From Caulobacterales bacterium (lineage in GTDB: Bacteria > Pseudomonadota > Alphaproteobacteria > Caulobacterales > Caulobacteraceae), in the NCBI GenBank assembly GCA_019510435.1, contig JAEKKJ010000009.1, positions 186,001-250,000 of the forward strand: a stretch of 64,000 nucleotides of DNA. Direction: 5' to 3'. The translations under genes and the position numbers were made by a program. Below are positions 50,246-58,407 of this stretch, piece by piece (position 1 is the stretch's first letter; each line of letters begins with the position of its first letter). The notes under the pieces were generated by a model. That model searched no databases. It was not told the DNA's origin and worked only from the letters and a program-made list of their open reading frames with translations.

Positions 50246-51169
50246 TCAGGCGGCCAGCGCGCGCCGCCGGCGGACCATGGCGCCCAGGCCGAAGAAGCCC
50301 ATCAGCATCATCGCCCAGGTGGCCGGCTCCGGCACGCCGCCGACCCCGAGGATCGCCGAATTGGCGCCCAGGCTGGGATAGTCGCCGTTCTCCGCGCCCT
50401 GGGCGCCGATGATGTATTGCGCGCCGGCGGCGTGGCCCTGGGCCACCAGGTCGTCCAGGCTGTCTCGGCCGCTGTTCAGGCCGTAATAGTAGCTGAACCG
50501 CGAGGTCGCGCCGCCCGCCAGGTTGCCCAGCGAGATGCGGATCGCAGCGCCCAGGTCGCCGGTGCTGTTGCAGCCGCCGAAGCAGCTGTAGCCGAACGGG
50601 CCGGCGTTGGGATCGGGGCTTTCGAAGCCATAAGAGCTGCTGTCCGCCACATGCGAGGACGCGCCATAGGGGCCGGAGACATTCTCCCCGTCGCCGATGT
50701 CGAAGTCGACCGCCCGCTGGAAGACCACGTCCAGGGCGTCCAGGCCGTCATTGCGCACGAAGGTGTCGATGCGCAGGATGTTGCCCGCGCCGACGAACGA
50801 ATAGGCCTGGGTGACCGTGAGGCCGAGGCCGGTGTCGGTGACCGCCTGGGCGCTGTGGGCGCCGCTGGTGAGCGCCGTGCTGGCCACCGTCGAGCCGTAG
50901 AGCTGGCCGTCGGCATAGGCGCTGGCGCCACCGACGATGCCCACGCCCCACGAATCGCGCGGCGTGCCCGGGGCGATCGGGTCGAACCCGTCCGAGCTGC
51001 GCACGAAGCCGACGCCCGAGCCCGCGTCATAGAGTTCGCCGTCCGCGCCGATACCGACGGAGAACTGGCCGGTGGAATTGCTGATGGTCACGGCCGAGGC
51101 CGGGGCCGCAGCGACAGCCGCGCCCAGGACCGCCAGCGCCGCGGCGGCGGCCAGGTTCTTCAAGCTCAT
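50246..51169 (-). CDS. PEP-CTERM sorting-domain protein
   Basis: A 307-residue exported protein. It has a signal peptide (KNLAAAAALAVLGAAVAAA and ASA) and a beta-rich middle rich in Gly, Ser and Asp, with a possible disulfide in SCFGGCN. The C-terminus VPEPATWAMMLMGFFGLGAM plus RRRR is a PEP-CTERM anchor of the PEPxxWAMM type, recognised and removed by an exosortase. No exosortase lies in this window. It is probably an exopolymer-linked surface protein. A near-CtrA box lies 41 bp before the start. Confidence 0.85.
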   Translation of the reverse strand: MSLKNLAAAAALAVLGAAVAAAPASAVTISNSTGQFSVGIGADGELYDAGSGVGFVRSSDGFDPIAPGTPRDSWGVGIVGGASAYADGQLYGSTVASTALTSGAHSAQAVTDTGLGLTVTQAYSFVGAGNILRIDTFVRNDGLDALDVVFQRAVDFDIGDGENVSGPYGASSHVADSSSYGFESPDPNAGPFGYSCFGGCNSTGDLGAAIRISLGNLAGGATSRFSYYYGLNSGRDSLDDLVAQGHAAGAQYIIGAQGAENGDYPSLGANSAILGVGGVPEPATWAMMLMGFFGLGAMVRRRRALAA

Positions 51170-51209
51170 GGAAATCCCCCACTCAACTGCGACCGCAGAC
51201 TCCGCGGTC

Positions 51210-51224
51210 TTAACGCCTCGTTAG
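51210..51224 (-). promoter_or_regulatory. Near-consensus CtrA box upstream of PEP-CTERM gene
   Basis: TTAA-CGCCTCG-TTAG (51210-51224) matches TTAA-N7-TTAA at 7 of 8 fixed positions. It lies about 41-55 bp upstream of the PEP-CTERM start codon on the minus strand. Such short motifs can occur by chance, so the call is tentative. Confidence 0.35.
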
Positions 51225-51290
51225 GAGTTAGCAGCAGCAGGCGACGGTTTCACAACAACAATCAACCAAAGGGCGAGCCCGTTTTTGCGC

Positions 51291-52844
51291 TCAGGGCGCC
51301 GGCGGGCGGCGCTGCAGCATGGCGGCCGCCTGCGCCGGGGTGGCCTTGTCGGTGTCGCGGTCGACGGTGAGGTTGGCCGCCCGCATGGCCTCGACGCTGA
51401 TCGACCCGACCAGGGGCCGCAGCGCCTCGAGCAGCCGCCGGTCCTGCGCCCGGCGCGGCGAGACCAGGATCACCGCGTCATAGGGCGGGATCGCGCCCTT
51501 GGGATCGCTCAGCACCACCAGCCGGTCGGCGGCGATCCGCCCGTCGGACGAGAACGCGCTGATCACGTCCGCCTCGCCGCCGGCCAGGGCGCGGTACATG
51601 AAGGTGGGCTGGAACGAGCGCTTGGCCTTGAAGTCCAGGTGGTAGGCGCCGTCCACCGCCCGCCACTCCGGCCGCGACAGGAACTCCAGGTCCGAGCCCA
51701 GGGTCAGCTTCGGCGCCTCGCGCGCCAGGTCGCTCAGCGAGGCGACGCCCAGGGCCTGGGCGCGATCCGGCCGCATGGCGAAGGCGTAGGCGTTCTCGAA
51801 GCCCAGCGAGCCCAGCACCAGCACCCCGTCGCGGCGCTTCAGCTCGGCGGTCAGCCCCGCCAGCACCGCCGCGCGACCCGGGTTGTCGGGGCGCTTCAGG
51901 ACGTTGGTCCAGAGCGTGCCCGAATAGTCCACATAGACGTCGATCTCGCCGGCCGCGAGGGCGCGGTAGGCCACGGCCGAGCCCAGGTCCTCCTTGCGCG
52001 TGACGCTGGCCCCGGCCCGCTCCAGCCGATCGGCCATCAGCTCGGCCAGGATGTATTGCTCGGAGAAGTTCTTGGCGCCGACCACGTAGGACGCCGGCTT
52101 GCCCAGGGACGCCAGCGGCAGCAGCGCCAGCGCCGCGCCGAGGACGAGGCCCGCCAGGCCGGCGATGGCCAGGCCGCGCCGCCGCAGGCGCAGGCCCGTC
52201 TCCACCAGGCCCAGCAGCTGGTCGACCGCCATGGCCAGGGCCGCGGACACCGCGCAGCCGAACAGCACCGAGACCCAGTTCTCGGTCTGCAGCCCCGCGA
52301 AGATGTAGTTGCCGAGGCTGGTCTGCCCGACCGGCGTCGAGAGCGTCGCCGCCCCGATGGTCCAGACCGCCGCGGTGCGCACGCCCGCCATGATCACCGG
52401 CGCGGCCAGGGGCAGCTCCACCTGCCACAGCTTCTGCGCCGGCGTCATGCCGACCCCGTCCGCGGCCTCGGCGATGGCGGGGTCGACGCCGGTGATCCCG
52501 GCCACCCCGTTGCGCAGGATCGGCAGCACCGAATAGAGCGTCAGCGCCAGCAGCGAGGGCAGGAAGCCCAGGGCCGAGAACCCGTGGCCGAAGACCATGG
52601 CGCTCAGCGACGAAAGCGCCAGCAGCAGCGGATAGAACAGCGCCAGCAGCGCCAGGCTGGGGATGGTCTGGATCAGGCTGGCCAGCGCCAGCACCGGCCA
52701 GCGCAGCCGCACGCTGCGCGCCGCCGCGACCGCCAGCGGCAGGCTGATGGCCAGGCCCAGCACCAGGGCGCTGGCGCTCAGCAGCACGTGCCAGGCCAGG
52801 TAGTCCGGCAGCAGGGCGAAGGCGGCCGAGAGGCGCGGGCTCAC
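51291..52844 (-). CDS. Glycine betaine/osmoprotectant ABC transporter, fused permease and substrate-binding protein
   Basis: A 517-residue fusion. Residues 1-220 form a BPD-type permease with about six helices (GVAGITGVDPAIAEAADGVG is the EAA-loop region). Residues about 230-517 are an OpuAC/OsmF-like binding domain (VVGAKNFSEQYILAELMADR, EIDVYVDYSGTLWTNVLKRP). Such OpuB/YehZ-type fusions import betaine-like compounds; the ligand is uncertain. The start is GTG at 52844, overlapping the ATPase gene stop by 4 nt (GTGA). No membrane-anchored additional SBP is nearby. Confidence 0.85.
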   Translation of the reverse strand: MSPRLSAAFALLPDYLAWHVLLSASALVLGLAISLPLAVAAARSVRLRWPVLALASLIQTIPSLALLALFYPLLLALSSLSAMVFGHGFSALGFLPSLLALTLYSVLPILRNGVAGITGVDPAIAEAADGVGMTPAQKLWQVELPLAAPVIMAGVRTAAVWTIGAATLSTPVGQTSLGNYIFAGLQTENWVSVLFGCAVSAALAMAVDQLLGLVETGLRLRRRGLAIAGLAGLVLGAALALLPLASLGKPASYVVGAKNFSEQYILAELMADRLERAGASVTRKEDLGSAVAYRALAAGEIDVYVDYSGTLWTNVLKRPDNPGRAAVLAGLTAELKRRDGVLVLGSLGFENAYAFAMRPDRAQALGVASLSDLAREAPKLTLGSDLEFLSRPEWRAVDGAYHLDFKAKRSFQPTFMYRALAGGEADVISAFSSDGRIAADRLVVLSDPKGAIPPYDAVILVSPRRAQDRRLLEALRPLVGSISVEAMRAANLTVDRDTDKATPAQAAAMLQRRPPAP

Positions 52845-53608
52845 GCGCGCAGCCTTTCGCTCAGCCGCTCGGCCTGGCGCTTGGGCGCCTCCAGGAGCGC
52901 GCGCACCTCGGGGTCGATGTCGCCGGCCAGCAGGGCCGCCGGCGCGCCGTCCGCCCGGATCCGTCCGCCGCCCAGCACCACGATCCGATCGGCCAGCAGC
53001 ACCGCCTCGGCCATGTCGTGGGTGACCATCACCGTGGTCAGGCCCAGTCGCTCGTGCAGGGCGCGGTAGTCCCCGCCCAGGGCGTCGCGGGTCAGCGGGT
53101 CCAGGGCGCCGAACGGCTCGTCCATCAGCACCACGGCCGGCTCGGCCGCCAGCGCCCGGGCCACGCCCACCCGCTGGCGCTGGCCGCCGGAGAGCGCAGC
53201 GGGCGCGCGGCTCGCTGCGTCCGCGGGCAGGGCCACCAGCTCCAGCAAGGTGGCCACGCGTTCGGCGATACGCGCTGCGTCCCAGCCCAGCAGCCGCGGC
53301 GTGATCCCGATGTTCTCGGCCACCGACAGGTGCGGGAAGAGGCCGACCTCCTGGAAGACATAGCCGATCGAGCGGCGCAGCACGTGCGGCTCGGCCGCGG
53401 CCACGTCCTGCCCGTCCACGGTGATGCGCCCCGCGTCCGGGACCACCAGCCGGTTGATGGTCTTCAAGAGCGTCGTCTTGCCCGACCCCGACCCGCCCAC
53501 CAGCGCCACGAACTCGCCACGCGCGACGGCCAAGTCCACGCCCGCCAGCGCTTGATGCGCCCCGTAGCGCTTCTCGATCCCCGAGAGCTGGATCAGCGGC
53601 TCCGCCAT
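52841..53608 (-). CDS. ABC transporter ATPase, glycine betaine/osmoprotectant type
   Basis: A 255-residue protein: Walker A GGSGSGKTT, Q-loop YVFQEVGLFPHL, signature LSGGQRQRVGVARAL, Walker B VVLMDEPFGALDP and the switch His in MVTHDMAEA. It ends without the CBS domains found in ProV/OpuCA, so regulation by ionic strength through CBS is absent. It drives the downstream fused permease/binding protein. First gene of a two-gene operon. Confidence 0.88.
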   Translation of the reverse strand: MAEPLIQLSGIEKRYGAHQALAGVDLAVARGEFVALVGGSGSGKTTLLKTINRLVVPDAGRITVDGQDVAAAEPHVLRRSIGYVFQEVGLFPHLSVAENIGITPRLLGWDAARIAERVATLLELVALPADAASRAPAALSGGQRQRVGVARALAAEPAVVLMDEPFGALDPLTRDALGGDYRALHERLGLTTVMVTHDMAEAVLLADRIVVLGGGRIRADGAPAALLAGDIDPEVRALLEAPKRQAERLSERLRA

Positions 53609-53649
53609 GCGCGCCTAGCTAGCACGATCCGCGGTCTTGCCATCGCCTT

Positions 53650-53876
53650 CCCTCCCTTGATGGGGAGGGACAGATCGCGCAGCGATCAGGGTGAGGCGGC
53701 CACGACTGGGCGCAGCCTACGGGATCCGGCAGCCAGGCCTTCAAGCTCCGAGCCCGGTCGTGGCCGCCTCACCCTGGCGGCTGCGCCGCCTGTCCCTCCC
53801 CATCAAGGGAGGGACATCAGATCGGCCGCCTCACCCTGGTGGCTGCGCCGCCTGTCCCTCCCCATCAAGGGAGGGA
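53650..53876. repeat. Intergenic palindromic repeat, family A copy 2 (compound)
   Basis: About 227 bp. It opens with CCCTCCCTTGATGGGGAGGG and is followed by GGTGAGGCGGCCACGACTGG, an inverted half CGGTCGTGGCCGCCTCACCC, then a directly repeated half CCGCCTCACCCTGG(C/T)GGCTG with CCCTCCCCATCAAGGGAGGG. The last unit ends right at the fliE stop codon (TCA at 53877). It shares units with 17874-18003. Confidence 0.75.
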
Positions 53877-54203
53877 TCAGATCGGCATGCGCATGATTTC
53901 CTGGTAGGCGCTGATCACCTGGTCGCGGACGGCCATGACCGTCTCCAGGCTCGACTCCGCCGCCGAGATCGAGGTGACCACGTCCACCAGCTCGGCCTTG
54001 CCGGCCACCTGCGCGGCCATCTGGTGCTCGGCGTGCTTCGACGCGCCCACCGCGTCCCCGATCGCCGACTTCAGCATGTCGGCGAAGCCGCCCTGCTGCG
54101 CGCCCCCCTGGACGCCCGAGGTGGAGCCCAGGCCGGAGTCGCCCACGCCCATGCTCTTCTGGGCGGAGGCGTAGGCCTTGGCGGCGGCGAGCGGGGTGAT
54201 CAT
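53877..54203 (-). CDS. fliE: Flagellar hook-basal body protein FliE
   Basis: A 108-residue protein. The C-terminal half, [20 protein letters not shown] and [16 protein letters not shown], is the FliE signature. FliE links the MS-ring to the rod. It is third in flgB-flgC-fliE. The stop codon immediately borders the family A repeat, which may provide termination. Confidence 0.93.
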   Translation of the reverse strand: MITPLAAAKAYASAQKSMGVGDSGLGSTSGVQGGAQQGGFADMLKSAIGDAVGASKHAEHQMAAQVAGKAELVDVVTSISAAESSLETVMAVRDQVISAYQEIMRMPI

Positions 54204-54212
54204 GGCTCAGCC

Positions 54213-54632
54213 CTACTTCTTCAGGAGGTCCAGCGTGCGCTCCTGCATGGCGCGCGACGTCTCGATCACGTTCAGGTTGGCCTCGTAGGCGCGCTGCGCC
54301 TCGCGCATGTCCAGCGCCTCGACCAGCGGATTGACGTTGGGCAGCTTCACATAGCCCTTGGCGTCGGCCGAGGGGTTGCCCGGTTCGTACTGGGTGCGGA
54401 ACTCGGTCGGGTCGGGCGTCACCTTGGCCATCCGCACGCCCTGGGCGCCGGCGATCTTGGTGGGGGAGAACACGGGCTCCTGGCGCCGGTAGGGGTCGCC
54501 GCCGGGCGTCTGGGAGGTGGAGTCCGCGTTCGCCAGGTTCTCGGCGATGATGCGCATGCGCGCCTGCTGGGCCCGCAGCGCCGAGGCGGCCACGGCCTGG
54601 GCGACGCCCGCCACCGGCTTGATGTCGGCCAT
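54213..54632 (-). CDS. flgC: Flagellar basal-body rod protein FlgC
   Basis: A 139-residue proximal rod protein. It has RMRIIAENLANADSTSQTPG, YRRQEPVFSP, YVKLPNVNPLVEALDMREAQ and RAYEANLNVIETSRAMQERT, the last the conserved C-terminal rod motif. It ends 9 bp before fliE. GGGAG lies 9-13 nt before its ATG, within the region that the frameshifted flgB frame reads through. Confidence 0.95.
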   Translation of the reverse strand: MADIKPVAGVAQAVAASALRAQQARMRIIAENLANADSTSQTPGGDPYRRQEPVFSPTKIAGAQGVRMAKVTPDPTEFRTQYEPGNPSADAKGYVKLPNVNPLVEALDMREAQRAYEANLNVIETSRAMQERTLDLLKK

Positions 54633-54646
54633 CTAGCGCGTCTCCC

Positions 54647-54980
54647 TTACGCCGAACCAGGCTTGCGGCTGGCCAGCCGGATCAGGTTCAGCGACTTCTG
54701 GTAGAAGCTGATGGCGGCGTCGTAGTTCATCCGCGCATCGCTCATCTTGATCATCTCCTCCTCCAGCACCACGGAGTTGCCGTTGAGCGTGGTTTCGGAT
54801 GGTCGGCCCGCCGGCGTGGGCCTGCATGGCGGCGTCGAAGCTGAACGGCTTCAGGTCCTCGGGCGTGTAGCGGGCGGTGTCGGCGTTGGCGATGTTCTGG
54901 GCCACGACCTTCTGCTGCTCGGACAGGTATCCGAGGCGGCCACGCAGCATGCTGAAGAGCGGGATGTCGGCCAGGTTCAT
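54647..54980 (-). pseudogene. flgB: Flagellar basal-body rod protein FlgB, frameshifted
   Basis: The first 62 residues read normally (MNLADIPLFSMLRGRLGYLS, VVAQNIANADTARYTPEDLK, GGPTIR). Then the frame changes and produces a meaningless Arg/Gln-rich tail that ends at TAG just before flgC. Deleting one base in the T-run at 54793-54795 (A-run on the coding strand) restores TTLNGNSVVLEEEMIKMSDA, RMNYDAAISFYQKSLNLIRL and ASRKPGSA, the normal FlgB C-terminus, ending at 54647 with 110 residues. FlgB is essential for the rod, so this is either a sequencing error, a recent loss-of-motility mutation, or rarely a recoded gene. Confidence 0.88.
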
Positions 54981-55005
54981 GACCGCCGATCCTTAATCAA
55001 CAGGG

Positions 55006-55020
55006 TTAATCCACGTTTAA
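55006..55020. promoter_or_regulatory. CtrA box in the flgB-fliO divergent promoter region
   Basis: TTAA-TCCACGT-TTAA (55006-55020) is an exact TTAA-N7-TTAA CtrA consensus, with another TTAA at 54993-54996. It lies 26-40 bp upstream of flgB and 84 bp upstream of fliO. The Caulobacter flagellar class II operons are CtrA-activated, so control of one or both directions is likely. Confidence 0.65.
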
Positions 55021-55103
55021 GAGACTCAAGGCGCAATGGGCGACAGGACCTCACGCCCCCAATAGCCACGCCCCCCGTACCCACGCTCCATGCGCCGACG
55101 CCC

Positions 55104-55379
55104 ATGAACCTCACCGACTTCCTGCGGGCCGTCTTCGCCCTGGCGCTGACCCTGGGCCTGGTGGGCCTGGCCGCCTGGGCCCTGCGCCGCTACGGCCCGG
55201 ACGCCCTGGCGCGTCTGGGCGCCCAGACGAGCAAGAAGGAGCGTCGGCTCCGGCTGGTGGAGAGCCTGGTGCTGGATCCCACCCGGCGCCTGGCCATCGT
55301 CGAGTGCGACGGCAAGGAGCGGCTGATCCTGCTGGGCGAGGGCCGGCTCCTCGCCGAGACCCGCCCGGAGTCGCGCTGA
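55104..55379 (+). CDS. fliO: Flagellar biosynthetic protein FliO
   Basis: A 91-residue protein. One membrane helix (FLRAVFALALTLGLVGLAAWALRR, about residues 6-29) is followed by a FliO cytoplasmic part with RLRLVESLVLDPTRRLAIVE and ERLILLGEGRLLAETRPESR. It assists FliP assembly. It overlaps fliP by one base (TGATG) and is the first gene of the rightward operon. Confidence 0.88.
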   Translation: MNLTDFLRAVFALALTLGLVGLAAWALRRYGPDALARLGAQTSKKERRLRLVESLVLDPTRRLAIVECDGKERLILLGEGRLLAETRPESR

Positions 55380-56179
55380 TGCTCGGCCTCTGGAAAGCCG
55401 TCCGCACCCTGCCGGCCGAGGAGTGGCGCAGGGCCGCCCTGATCGCCCTCGCCACCACCGCCGCCTCGCTGATCTTCCCGGCCGCGGCCCTGGCCCAGGC
55501 GCTCAACGTCAACCTCGGCACCGGCGCGGGCCTCACCGAGCGGGTGGTCCAGCTGGTGGGCCTGCTCACCGTGCTGTCGCTGGCCCCGTCTATCGTGATC
55601 ATGACCACCTCCTTCGTGCGGATCGTGGTGGTGCTGTCCCTGCTGCGCACGGCGCTGGGCCTGCAGCAGAGCCCGCCCAACGCGGTGATCATCTCGCTCA
55701 GCCTCTTCCTCACCGCCATCGTCATGGGCCCCACCTTCGAGAAGGCCTACGACGAGGGGGTCAAGCCGCTGCTGAACCAGCAGATGGAGCTGCCGGCCGC
55801 CTTCGACGCCGCCGGCGCGCCGGTGAAGCAGTTCATGCTGGGCCAGGTGGACCAGGGCGACCTGGGGCTCTTCATCCGCCTCTCCAAGATCCCCAAGCCC
55901 GCCAAGGCCATGGACGTGCCGATCCGCGTGGTCACTCCCGCCTTCATGATCTCGGAGCTGAAGCGCGCCTTCGAGATCGGCTTCCTGCTCTTCGTCCCCT
56001 TCCTGGTCATCGACCTCGTCGTGGCCAGCGTCCTGATGAGCATGGGCATGATGATGCTGCCCCCGGTCGTGGTCAGCCTGCCCTTCAAGCTGATCTTCTT
56101 CGTCCTCGTGGACGGCTGGCGCCTCGTCGCCGGCAGCCTGGTCGAGAGCTTCCAGCACGGCCCCCCGGGCGGCGGTTAG
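55379..56179 (+). CDS. fliP: Flagellar export gate protein FliP
   Basis: A 266-residue protein with a cleavable signal-like N-terminus (ALIALATTAASLIFPAAALA). Hallmarks are SIVIMTTSFVRIVVVLSLLR and TALGLQQSPPNAVIISLSLF; near the C-terminus MISELKRAFEIGFLLFVPFL and MGMMMLPPVVVSLPFKLIFF. It forms the core of the export gate with FliQ and FliR. Its start codon overlaps the fliO stop. Confidence 0.95.
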   Translation: MLGLWKAVRTLPAEEWRRAALIALATTAASLIFPAAALAQALNVNLGTGAGLTERVVQLVGLLTVLSLAPSIVIMTTSFVRIVVVLSLLRTALGLQQSPPNAVIISLSLFLTAIVMGPTFEKAYDEGVKPLLNQQMELPAAFDAAGAPVKQFMLGQVDQGDLGLFIRLSKIPKPAKAMDVPIRVVTPAFMISELKRAFEIGFLLFVPFLVIDLVVASVLMSMGMMMLPPVVVSLPFKLIFFVLVDGWRLVAGSLVESFQHGPPGGG

Positions 56180-56222
56180 AGGCCGTAACGGAGAGGCCGC
56201 GGAGCGGCGACTCCGGAAGCTT

Positions 56223-56302
56223 GTCCACGAACCACACGAAAAGCACGAACAAGAGCGCCGGCGGATGGCCCCCCGTTCGTGCTTTTCGTGTGGTTCGTGG
56301 AC
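56223..56302. repeat. Perfect 28-bp inverted repeat downstream of fliP
   Basis: Arms at 56223-56250 and 56275-56302 are exact inverted copies; a segment of each is CCACGAACCACACGAAAAGC and its complement. The loop is 24 bp. It starts about 44 bp after fliP ends. It may terminate the fliO-fliP transcript or be a mobile palindromic element. Remaining DNA in the 56180-56496 gap shows no gene. Confidence 0.85.
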
Positions 56303-56496
56303 GAAAAGGCAGCGCCTGCGGCGCGCACGGCGTTCGGGCGAGCCGCCAGGGTTTCGCCTCCAGCTCTGCCGTTCATCCGCGGTTCAGCAGTCTGACCCCG
56401 AACTTAGCCATAGGGCTGAACTAGATCGTAATCACGCTCGGCTAGGTTGCAGGCGGGGTCGAGGCGTCGCCTGCGATCCCGACGGCAGCGGGGTAG

Positions 56497-58398
56497 GTGG
56501 GGTTGACCAGCAGCAGCAACTCGTCGGCGCAGATCGCGGGCGGCGTCGCCGTCGTCGGCGCCATCGCGGCCGCCGCCGCCATCGCCCCCAAGCTGGGCAG
56601 CCTGGTCGGCGGCGCGCCCAATGCCTCCACCGCCACGGCGGCCAGCTTCCTCAACCGCGCCACCTTCGGCGCCGACGCGGCCTCGGCACAGTCGCTGGCG
56701 GCCGGCACGACCGACGCCTGGTTCCAGGCGCAGAAGGACGCGGCCCCCTCCCCCGGCGGCGCGCCCGGATTCTGGGCCTCGCCGGCCAACTTCCACCTCG
56801 CCTGGGTTGACCGCCGCCAGGCCGACTTCGACGCCCAGTACGCCGCCGCCGTGGCGGCCATCACCGACCCCAACGCCAAGAAGCCGAACCACCGCCGGGT
56901 CGACCGCAACCAGTTCCAGGAAGGCTTCTGGGCCCGCGCCGTCACCGGCGACGACCAGCTGCGCCACCGCATGGCCCTGGCCCTCTCCGAGATCTTCGTG
57001 GTCTCGTTCCAGGGCTCGACCATCACCCCGCGCATCGCCGCATCCTGGTACGACATGCTGAGCGCCCGCGCGTTCGGGTCCTACGTCGACCTGCTGAAGG
57101 CCGTGACCCTGCACCCGGCCATGGGGCTCTTCCTCAACATCATCGGCAACACCCAGGCCGACAAGGATCCCACCCGCCACCCGGACGAGAACTACGCCCG
57201 CGAGATCATGCAGCTGATGTCGATCGGGCTGGTGCAGCTGGAGCCCGACGGCACGCCGCGCACCGACGCCGCCGGCGCCCCGATCCCCACCTACACCCAC
57301 GACGACATCGCGGCCCTCGCCAAGGTGTTCACCGGCTGGGGCTGGTACGCGGCCAAGCCCACGAACAACACCTTCGCCAAGCAGCCCGGCAACGGCGTCG
57401 GCGGCGCGGCGCCCGACGTCCAGAACCTGATCCCCTACCCGGCCCTGCACTCCCAGCTGAGCAAGACCTTCCTCGGCGCGACCATCCCCGCCTATACGGG
57501 CGCGGCTCCCACCACCCCCGCCGGCGCCGCGGCCCTCGCCGACTACCAGGCCAAGAGCCTGGACACCGCCCTGAAGGTGATCGCCGCCCATCCCAACGTC
57601 GGCCCGTTCATCGGCCGGCGGCTGATCCAGCGCTTCGTCACCAGCAACCCCAGCCCCGCCTACGTCGGCCGCGTGGCCCAGGCCTTCAATGGCGATCCGG
57701 CCAAGCCCGCCACCCGCGGCGACCTCTTCGCCACCCTGAAGGCGGTGCTGACCGACCCCGAGGCCCAGAACCGCGACGCCGCCCTCGCCTCGCCCACCTC
57801 CGGGCGCCTGCGTGAGCCGACCCTCCGCATGGCCCACTGGCTGCGGGCCTCGGCCGCCACGTCCCAGGCGGCGACCGGCTCCGCCGTCGGCAACTGGGTG
57901 CAGTTCGCCGACCTGGGCGACCCCGGCTACCTCGCCCAGGCGCCGCTGGAGGCGCCCTCGGTGTTCAACTTCTGGGACCCGGACTTCACGCCCACCGGCT
58001 CGCGCATCGCCGCCGCCAAGCTGGTCGCCCCGGAGTTCCAGGCGGTCGACGCCCTTACCGTCGCCGCCTACGCCAACCTCATGGCCCAGGTGGTGCAGAA
58101 CCGCGGCTGGCCCGGCGGCGACGTGAAGGTCACCTACGCCCAGGAGATCGCGGCCCTGACGCCGCCCACCGCCACCGCGCCCGACCTGGACAGCGCCCTC
58201 ATCGACCGGATCAACACCCTCTATTTCGGCGGCGCCATGAGTCCTGTGCTGCAGGGCCGCCTGACCCGGGTGCTCAGCTCCACCAAGTCCACGGCCAAGG
58301 CGCCGACCGCCGACCAGCGCGCGTCCGTGCGGCTCGACAAGGTGCGCAGCGCCCTGATCCTGACGCTCACCGCTCCCGAATATCTGGTCCAGCGCTAG
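56497..58398 (+). CDS. DUF1800 family protein
   Basis: A 633-residue protein, probably starting at GTG 56497. The N-terminus carries a hydrophobic stretch (IAGGVAVVGAIAAAAAIAPK). DUF1800 hallmarks are AASFLNRATFGADAASAQSL, HRMALALSEIFVVS, HPAMGLFLNIIGNTQADK and PDENYAREIMQLMSIGLVQL. The function is unknown; it is nearly always next to a DUF1501 gene, as here (9-bp gap). Both are probably exported and act as a pair. Confidence 0.88.
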   Translation: MGLTSSSNSSAQIAGGVAVVGAIAAAAAIAPKLGSLVGGAPNASTATAASFLNRATFGADAASAQSLAAGTTDAWFQAQKDAAPSPGGAPGFWASPANFHLAWVDRRQADFDAQYAAAVAAITDPNAKKPNHRRVDRNQFQEGFWARAVTGDDQLRHRMALALSEIFVVSFQGSTITPRIAASWYDMLSARAFGSYVDLLKAVTLHPAMGLFLNIIGNTQADKDPTRHPDENYAREIMQLMSIGLVQLEPDGTPRTDAAGAPIPTYTHDDIAALAKVFTGWGWYAAKPTNNTFAKQPGNGVGGAAPDVQNLIPYPALHSQLSKTFLGATIPAYTGAAPTTPAGAAALADYQAKSLDTALKVIAAHPNVGPFIGRRLIQRFVTSNPSPAYVGRVAQAFNGDPAKPATRGDLFATLKAVLTDPEAQNRDAALASPTSGRLREPTLRMAHWLRASAATSQAATGSAVGNWVQFADLGDPGYLAQAPLEAPSVFNFWDPDFTPTGSRIAAAKLVAPEFQAVDALTVAAYANLMAQVVQNRGWPGGDVKVTYAQEIAALTPPTATAPDLDSALIDRINTLYFGGAMSPVLQGRLTRVLSSTKSTAKAPTADQRASVRLDKVRSALILTLTAPEYLVQR

Positions 58399-58407
58399 GA
58401 GCCGGCG

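Noticed and set aside
55089-55106. ATG at 55089 as a fliO start.
   Set aside because: That frame ends after five codons, at the TGA overlapping the real ATG at 55104.
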